Below are positions 6,393-11,116 of a DNA stretch of 11,116 nucleotides, piece after piece; the first letter of the stretch is position 1, and each line of letters starts with the position of its first letter. This stretch comes from Gammaproteobacteria bacterium. GTDB taxonomy: Bacteria; Pseudomonadota; Gammaproteobacteria; Pseudomonadales; Azotimanducaceae_A. Under the pieces are notes generated by a model, which was given only the letters and a program-made list of their open reading frames with translations, was not told the DNA's origin and did not search any database. Made by a program: the position numbers and the translations under genes. The stretch is from the NCBI GenBank assembly GCA_002728935.1, contig PBWF01000034.1, forward strand, positions 13,898 through 25,013. The letters run 5' to 3'.

Positions 6393-7090
6393 ACGTTCAA
6401 CTCGCAGCCGAGAAGAGGGAAAGTGCCTTGATGTCGCGTGTTGGACAAGCCGCGTTGGTGACGATCACCCTCTCCTTGATACATGGCTGCGCAACTACCC
6501 GGGTTGAACAAAATCGGCAGGCAATAACGGGCATAGCAGCGGATGAAGCGATGGTCATCCTCGGGCGAGCGACTTACAACGACCGGCAAACTGAAGAGAG
6601 TTTTACTGACTGTCTTGAGGATATTCTAAGCGGTGGCGAACGCCCCATTCGGTTAGTCCCCCAGCAAGAATTTATAGACCAGATGTATCCTTGGTTTGAA
6701 CCGCGGACAGCCCCCGGTTCAGCTAGCGACCTCGGTCAGCTGTTCACGGTACCTGGCGTTCAAGCCAAAATTGCTGATTCCAAAGTGCGATATCTTGCTT
6801 GGATTGAAGGCGACACGGTGACCATTGATAAGGGTGGTTCGATGAGTTGTACCGTTAGCACCTTCGGTGGCGGTTGCTTTGGAATGAGTTATTGGGAGCA
6901 GGACGCCTCCTATGAAGCATCGATTTGGGATGTGCAAACATTGGATACAACCGGTCAAATCTCCGCTGACGCCAACGGCACATCGTATCTAGCGGGTCTC
7001 GTGGTCCCTGTGCCTATTTTGGCACGGCCAGGAAACGCCGCGTGTAAGGGGTTGGCAGAACAGCTGCGAACGTTTATATCCGGGGACTGA
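6389..7090 (+). CDS. Cysteine-containing lipoprotein of unknown function
   Basis: The protein has 233 residues from the ATG at 6389, chosen because it forms an ATGA overlap with the preceding stop and has AGAGG 7 nt upstream. A second ATG at 6431 would give a shorter, more standard 20-residue signal peptide and has GAGGGA 10 nt before it, so it is a real alternative. The signal ends in LIHGC (Cys34 in the long form); histidine just before the glycine is slightly atypical for a lipobox. The mature part has four further cysteines (75, 154, 163, 219) that could form two disulfides in the periplasm. There is a striking SMSCTVSTFGGGCFGMSYWE segment (151-170) followed by YEASIWDV (175-182). These motifs look like a conserved signature, but I cannot name the family. 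It ends 25 bp from the stop of the convergent gene downstream, with no terminator hairpin visible between them. Confidence 0.85.
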   Translation: MNVQLAAEKRESALMSRVGQAALVTITLSLIHGCATTRVEQNRQAITGIAADEAMVILGRATYNDRQTEESFTDCLEDILSGGERPIRLVPQQEFIDQMYPWFEPRTAPGSASDLGQLFTVPGVQAKIADSKVRYLAWIEGDTVTIDKGGSMSCTVSTFGGGCFGMSYWEQDASYEASIWDVQTLDTTGQISADANGTSYLAGLVVPVPILARPGNAACKGLAEQLRTFISGD

Positions 7091-7115
7091 AAACGGTCGG
7101 TCGAGCAGGGAAAGG

Positions 7116-8507
7116 TCAGTCGTTGTCGTCAGCGACGGAATTCGGAGACGCATTGTTTTCGACAATCTCGGATACGACGGTGAAAGGCTGCCTTAGCTGT
7201 ACAGATTTGGCCACAGGCGCGCCCTCTGCCATGGCAGGACGAAAGCGGGTGTAGGATAGGCGTGAACGTGCCCACCGCGAAAATTTAGCTGATACCGTCC
7301 GGTCCGTGATCTTGACGCCTTTGGTTCGGCCTTTCTCAGTGACCATCATAGTCATATCAGCATAAAGGTCTGCGTCGGATGGGGCCCGGGTAGGTCGTCT
7401 CTCAAGCAGTAACGGCGTGATCTTTTTGGGATTTAGTAGCACTGGCTCGTTGAACTGAGCGAGCGCTTCTGGCGATGAGGAAGCGAGTAGTGACCACGCC
7501 ATTTCATAAGCGTCGCCAGATTTTGGGTTCCCGCTTAGCACCATTCCGTCGCCTAGCTCGAGCCAGGCGTTAGCTAGGTCCTCATCATCGACTGTTTCTT
7601 GGGCCATCAATATATCAAGCACTCGCTGGAGTGGCGCTTCGTTGAGGCGAAAGGCGGTCCCCTGCATCTGCCTTATCCGCACCAAGGAGCGCAGAGGGTC
7701 GATCAGCTTAATCGACGTGCGGCCCGCGGTTTGCTCAAGCGTGCGGATGAGGGTTTCGAGAAGCGCGAGACTTTCAGTGAACATGGCCTGCCGAATCGCC
7801 CGTGTTGGCTCATTCTCTAGCGGTGAGATAAGGGCTGCTCGCTGCCCAAGATATTCGGCAACGTTTTGCTTAATTGAGATGAGCACCGGGTGGTTTTCGT
7901 CGTAGTGTGCCTCCGCTACTCTGAGCAGAAACCGCTGTTGCGTATCAGCATTGAAAAGCTCTCGTTGCGCTAAATAGACTCTCGTCAGCCAGTTCACCGC
8001 CTCAGCCTGCGAAAAAGTGAGTACCCCATCATTCCTGTGCAGGATATTTTGTCCCCATTGAAAGTCGTCTTTGGCTTGATCGAAATCGCCGACCTGAAAC
8101 GCCGAGATACCACGAGCCATCACGGCTTTGAACAGCTCGGGAGCAAACGGAGTGCCTTCGGCGTTTAGAAGATCTAATGCCTCCGATAAAGACAGTAGCC
8201 CCTGATCGGGGCGACCTGCGTGGACCGCGAGCATTGCCGCATTCGCGAGCCACTGGCCTGCTGCTTGGTCCTTCGCAGGGCTAGGTTGGGTACTACGCTC
8301 GATCATCAGCGTCTCTGCTTCAGCGTAAGCCAGTTCTTCTTGGGCATCAGCATTCATTGAGCCATTCATGATGGTGGTAATGGTTTGTTGCTGCTTGCCC
8401 TCATTGAATTCAGTGTACAAATAGTTAAGCACTGACTGTTGTCCAAAGCTTGCAAGGGGAATCGTTAGCCCGAGAAAGAGGATAGTTCTGGCAAGTCGCT
8501 CAATCAT
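7116..8507 (-). CDS. Exported helical-repeat (TPR-like) protein with TonB-C-like domain
   Basis: The protein has 463 residues from the ATG at 8507. A start at 8531 is open but has no ribosome binding site and would lengthen the overlap to 32 bp. From 8507 there is AGG 9 nt upstream, an 8-bp overlap with the preceding stop, and a normal Sec signal peptide (MIERLARTILFLGLTIPLAS, cleavage about residue 22). Residues 55-350 are alpha-helical repeats of TPR character, for example AVMARGISAFQVGDFDQAKD (128-147). Residues 383-445 resemble a TonB C-terminal domain: MTMMVTEKGRTKGVKI, then a helix, then RFRPAMAEGAPVAKSVQLRQ. No membrane helix or proline-rich TonB linker is present, so it is unlikely to be an energy transducer. 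The domain more likely serves as a protein- or peptidoglycan-binding module. It is the second gene of a two-gene unit with a related upstream partner. Confidence 0.85.
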   Translation of the reverse strand: MIERLARTILFLGLTIPLASFGQQSVLNYLYTEFNEGKQQQTITTIMNGSMNADAQEELAYAEAETLMIERSTQPSPAKDQAAGQWLANAAMLAVHAGRPDQGLLSLSEALDLLNAEGTPFAPELFKAVMARGISAFQVGDFDQAKDDFQWGQNILHRNDGVLTFSQAEAVNWLTRVYLAQRELFNADTQQRFLLRVAEAHYDENHPVLISIKQNVAEYLGQRAALISPLENEPTRAIRQAMFTESLALLETLIRTLEQTAGRTSIKLIDPLRSLVRIRQMQGTAFRLNEAPLQRVLDILMAQETVDDEDLANAWLELGDGMVLSGNPKSGDAYEMAWSLLASSSPEALAQFNEPVLLNPKKITPLLLERRPTRAPSDADLYADMTMMVTEKGRTKGVKITDRTVSAKFSRWARSRLSYTRFRPAMAEGAPVAKSVQLRQPFTVVSEIVENNASPNSVADDND

Positions 8508-10008
8508 TGGATGTCGCCTGAGGCTGAACATGGTTGACGTGTTCGGCAGGCAGGCTTCCTAATTCAATGGTTTCGGAAGGCATGGCTTCATCTCCCTGGC
8601 GGTTTGCGCCCCGAAAGGTCTGCACGAACGAGAAGGGGGAAGCTACCGCGACACCTGCTTCAATTTTTGGCATCATTCTTACGCGTTTCATGATGTCGAT
8701 GAACAGTCGCTTGACCTGGCCTGGTGTGCCTTGTTCGAAAGTGAGATCGGTAACTCGGCCGCGAGCGGTAACTGTCATAGTCATAGAGATAGAAAGATCA
8801 GCGAGCTTTTCATCGCGCTGGTATCGGCTCGGCAAATCCTGCTTAATTTTACGTTTTAGGAAAGCAATCGGCTCGCCAACAAGGTCAGCCGCGAAGGCGG
8901 GACCTGTTTTCAAGCCAGTCTGATCTTCAATCATCACGGGCAACATGCCATCAATGGGCACAATAAAAAAGAGAGGGGACTCCTCGAGCTCCCTGTCCTC
9001 CTCGAACATCGATTGGTTCCTTGCGTACCGCATTCTGATTTGCTGCTCTAGCATGCGGCTTCGGATACTCTCATCAGAAGGTAGTGTGACTCTGCGCAGT
9101 GAGGGAATGAAGTAGGGTTCGCTGTCTGAGAGTTGCGCCGTGAGCTGATCAATAGCATCGTTATCTCGCTTTCTGGACCTGAGCAGCAGCGCCTCGACCG
9201 TTTGTCGAGTCACACTGGATGCTACCTTTGAGGTCGATGGGGAGCCTTGCGCGTCGACGCTCGACTCGTCTTTCCGAATCAAATTTAGCAGCGCTTCGGC
9301 GCCGCAACATCGGCCGATGAATCGTGCGAGTCGTGCTTCCATGACTATGATGGACTGCTCGAGTTCATCGTCCATCGGGCTTGCGTCCTCTTTGACATCC
9401 GCAATGAGGGCCTTCGCTCGGCGGTACTGAGCAGTATTGAAATACCAATCCAGCAATGTCTGGTTGGAAGGTAAATCACCTTTGTCGGCTCGCTGCCCGA
9501 GAAAGTGCTGTAGATGGGCAAGCTTATCGGCCTGCCTGAAGTCATCTTCCTGAACGGCCAAATTCTGCAGTTGCTGGACAATGGGGATTTGATTTTTAGT
9601 CGTGACGCCTTCTTCGCGATGGATGAGATAAAGCGCGTTAACCAATGTATCGGCCGCTCCTAGAATATCGCCTTCGCTCGCTAGTGCGCGCGCACGGATT
9701 CGAAGCGCATCGACCTCCGCCTGCGGCTCTGACGCATTATTTGAAAGTCGCTGTTCATCGAAATGAGCCGGTAAGGCAATTTCACTGGCCCTGCTTACCG
9801 TCGCTGCATGACTGGGGTGAGGCAGGAGCAACAGCAAGAGCAAGATAAGGGGGGCGCGTTCGAAGCGAAGACAAGATAGGAACCCTTGGCTGGCGCAAGA
9901 TTGGTCATCATTGGCCGACTGCTCACCCAAGACACGCTCCAAAAAGCCACGTCCTTGATGGAAGCGAGAGATTTTGGCGGATGCCTGCGTCCCCTTACGA
10001 AGGCTCAT
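8500..10008 (-). CDS. Exported helical-repeat protein with TonB-C-like domain, first gene of pair
   Basis: The protein has 502 residues. The hydrophobic signal core is unusually far in: LILLLLLLLP at about 54-63, with SHA cleavage after residue 68, preceded by some 47 hydrophilic residues. I found no better in-frame ATG nearer the core; the ATG at 10008 has GAAGAG about 8 nt upstream. A long n-region, or a start at a rarer codon, are both possible. Residues 95-300 are helical repeats (TPR-like) with a CC pair at 234-235. Residues 405-465 resemble a TonB-C domain: SISMTMTVTARGRVTDLTF, then a helix with KRVRMMP, then AGVAVASPFSFVQTF. This matches the end of the downstream gene product in layout (MTM.VT..GR, R.R..P, G..VAS...Q.F), so the two look like diverged paralogues. 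The stop lies inside the start region of the downstream gene, implying translational coupling. Function unknown, probably periplasmic. Confidence 0.85.
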   Translation of the reverse strand: MSLRKGTQASAKISRFHQGRGFLERVLGEQSANDDQSCASQGFLSCLRFERAPLILLLLLLLPHPSHAATVSRASEIALPAHFDEQRLSNNASEPQAEVDALRIRARALASEGDILGAADTLVNALYLIHREEGVTTKNQIPIVQQLQNLAVQEDDFRQADKLAHLQHFLGQRADKGDLPSNQTLLDWYFNTAQYRRAKALIADVKEDASPMDDELEQSIIVMEARLARFIGRCCGAEALLNLIRKDESSVDAQGSPSTSKVASSVTRQTVEALLLRSRKRDNDAIDQLTAQLSDSEPYFIPSLRRVTLPSDESIRSRMLEQQIRMRYARNQSMFEEDRELEESPLFFIVPIDGMLPVMIEDQTGLKTGPAFAADLVGEPIAFLKRKIKQDLPSRYQRDEKLADLSISMTMTVTARGRVTDLTFEQGTPGQVKRLFIDIMKRVRMMPKIEAGVAVASPFSFVQTFRGANRQGDEAMPSETIELGSLPAEHVNHVQPQATSND

Positions 10009-10254
10009 AGTGTCATCTCTTCGTGTCCAAGATTGCAGAATACTGATCTGTAAGTACGATAATGTGAATCAGAATGATTTTAAATGGCGTAACACTAATT
10101 GCGTCTTTCAGGGAGTTTCAGCCTCCTTGGCTAACCTAGCAGGCTGTGGGGCTTTGGATACAAGACCAAACGATTGAGCCTGAGTTGAGCCCAGCGTAGC
10201 CGCCCAGGATAGCGATAGCCTCAAAAGGTTTGGTCAGCGCTAGCAGAAGGTGAG

Positions 10255-10325
10255 GCAATGGTTGATACGACCATTGATTGTGGGAACTTTGGTTTTTGGA
10301 CCATAAACAAAAAAGCAATGGTTGA
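10255..10325. repeat. Direct repeat pair gcaatggttga, 60 bp apart
   Basis: An exact 11-base sequence occurs at 10255-10265 and again at 10315-10325, upstream of the M48 protease. The copies flank the candidate sigmaE-like promoter. A paired regulator site is possible, but two copies of 11 bases could also be chance or a remnant of a small duplication. Confidence 0.4.
10283..10311 (+). promoter_or_regulatory. Possible sigmaE-type promoter for the M48 protease
   Basis: GGAACTT (10283-10289) is an exact match to the RpoE -35 element. Seventeen bases later comes ACAAA (10307-10311), one base off TCAAA and one base further away than the usual 15-16 bp spacing. The -35 half is good and the -10 half is weak. 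Transcription would begin about 75-80 nt before the GTG start. An envelope protease under sigmaE control would be biologically sensible, but this is inference. Confidence 0.28.
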
Positions 10326-10381
10326 AAGCGCAGTTAAGAATGGAAAGAACGGAAACAGCGAAAAAGAAACAGAAAAAAAAG

Positions 10382-10386
10382 AAGGA
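10382..10386 (+). promoter_or_regulatory. Ribosome binding site that selects a GTG start
   Basis: AAGGA lies 8 nt before the GTG at 10395. The next in-frame ATG (10419) has only a weak AGAG-type site next to it, and no ATG exists upstream before the in-frame stop at 10335. GTG at 10395 is therefore the preferred start of the protease. Confidence 0.6.
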
Positions 10387-10394
10387 CTGAACGA

Positions 10395-11116
10395 GTGAAG
10401 GTCGTTACAAAGAGAGTGATGAGCCAACTGGCGGCGCTATGTCTTGTGTCGGTCTCGTCTGCCGCCTTGGCTGTCTCAGAAGAAAAGGAGATTGAGCGTG
10501 GCGCGAAAGAGCATCAGAAAATTGTGTCACAGTTTGGCGTGTATCCAGACGAGCAGCTAAGCACATACATCGACCGGGTCGGTCAGCGGCTGGCTAAAGA
10601 GAGTAGCCGACCCAATCTTAACTATACGTTCACCGTCTTAAACGATGACATGATCAATGCGTTTGCCTTGCCTGGAGGATTTATCTACATCACGCGCGGC
10701 ATGTTGATGCATCTGAACTCTGAGTCAGAGCTGGCCGCGGTGCTAGGCCATGAAATTGCGCATGTCACGGAAAAGCATGCGCTGAAACGTGAAACGAGGA
10801 GCAAACTTCAAAATATTGCTTCGATCGGTGCAGCGTTTCTGACGGGTCAGCCGGGCGTTGCTGAACTGGGTCAAGTGCTCGGCGGTGTGTTGATAACGGG
10901 GTATAGCCGCGAATTTGAATTAGAGGCCGACGAGGTGGGAGCTCAGGTGATGGCGAAGGCCGGTTATGCACCCAACGCCATGCTGAAAACGATCGACATT
11001 CTCAAGAACAAGGATAGGGTAGAGATTCAACACGCCAAGTTAGAGAAACGCGAGCCTCGGGTTTACCATGGATTCCTATCCTCCCATCCGGACAATGACA
11101 CCCGCTATCGTGAGGC
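10395..11116 (+). CDS. Exported M48-family zinc metalloprotease (BepA-like), 3' end missing
   Basis: The first 240 codons are present and the gene runs off the window. The GTG start is supported by AAGGA 8 nt upstream. A Sec signal peptide has its core at about 11-22 and cleavage after ALA (24-26), placing the enzyme in the periplasm. The zinc-binding HEIAH is at 119-123, with catalytic Glu120 between the two histidine ligands. The third ligand is expected to be Glu175 in the E-x-x-A-D motif of SREFELEADEVG. NAFALPGGFIYITRG (88-102) and SHPDNDTRYRE (230-240) are further M48 hallmarks. Peptidases of this group, such as BepA/YfgC and LoiP, degrade misassembled outer-membrane or lipoprotein substrates and often carry C-terminal TPR or other extensions, which cannot be judged here. 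All visible active-site residues are intact, so the enzyme should be functional. A more specific gene name is not justified. Confidence 0.93.
   Translation, partial: MKVVTKRVMSQLAALCLVSVSSAALAVSEEKEIERGAKEHQKIVSQFGVYPDEQLSTYIDRVGQRLAKESSRPNLNYTFTVLNDDMINAFALPGGFIYITRGMLMHLNSESELAAVLGHEIAHVTEKHALKRETRSKLQNIASIGAAFLTGQPGVAELGQVLGGVLITGYSREFELEADEVGAQVMAKAGYAPNAMLKTIDILKNKDRVEIQHAKLEKREPRVYHGFLSSHPDNDTRYRE

Larger units (their letters stand above)
10009..10394. other. Divergent intergenic region, 386 bp
   Basis: This separates the minus-strand TonB-C-like pair from the plus-strand protease. For the minus strand, a weak pair TTTAAA (10084-10079) and TATCGT (10061-10056) with 17-bp spacing is the best sigma70-like candidate. 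For the plus strand a sigmaE-like site lies at 10283-10311. Short direct repeats are present: ttgagcc at 10174-10180 and 10185-10191 (11-bp period), and an 11-bp pair listed separately. From 10338 to the protease start the sequence is almost entirely purine (long A/G runs), probably an unstructured leader. No RNA gene or terminator is evident; the short open frames here lack coding character. Confidence 0.65.

Noticed and set aside
7091..7115. Short gap between convergent genes examined for a bidirectional terminator
   Set aside because: No stable stem with a T run is visible in 25 bp.
10221..10427. 68-codon minus-strand open frame rich in Phe/Ser
   Set aside because: It is the complement of the purine-rich leader of the protease gene and overlaps that gene's start; composition explains it.

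Overview
The window looks like chromosomal DNA of a Gram-negative bacterium, most likely a marine-type gammaproteobacterium. The evidence is several lipoproteins with classical lipoboxes, Sec signal peptides, TonB-C-like domains, a BepA-like M48 protease, moderately GC-rich DNA and sigmaE-like promoter motifs. I cannot name a genus. Almost every gene encodes an envelope protein, and only the M48 protease belongs to a family I recognise by name.

Layout. (i) Positions 1-5293, minus strand: a tight operon read right to left. It runs from a Ser/Pro-repeat acidic lipoprotein, to a glycine-zipper lipoprotein, to a large inner-membrane protein with a kinase-like (apparently dead) N-terminus, one membrane helix, TPRs and a PEGA-like C-terminus, and then to a single-pass membrane protein cut off by the window edge. 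(ii) 5294-5735: a 442-bp divergent intergenic region with a sigmaE-like promoter, an inverted repeat, a tandem 11-bp repeat and a sigma70-like promoter. (iii) 5736-7090, plus strand: two small lipoproteins joined by an ATGA overlap. (iv) 7116-10008, minus strand: two overlapping genes for exported helical-repeat proteins, each ending in a TonB-C-like domain. (v) 10009-10394: a second divergent intergenic region, with a possible sigmaE-like site. (vi) 10395 to the end, plus strand: the N-terminal part of an exported M48 zinc metalloprotease.

Working picture (inference). The minus-strand operon could be a signalling or scaffolding module. A cytoplasmic pseudokinase domain would connect through one membrane helix to periplasmic TPR and PEGA modules, alongside two lipoproteins. 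Its promoter resembles an envelope-stress (sigmaE) promoter, and a similar but weaker motif precedes the M48 protease. This would link an uncharacterised lipoprotein/pseudokinase module to envelope quality control. Nothing in the sequence proves that the four transcription units act together.
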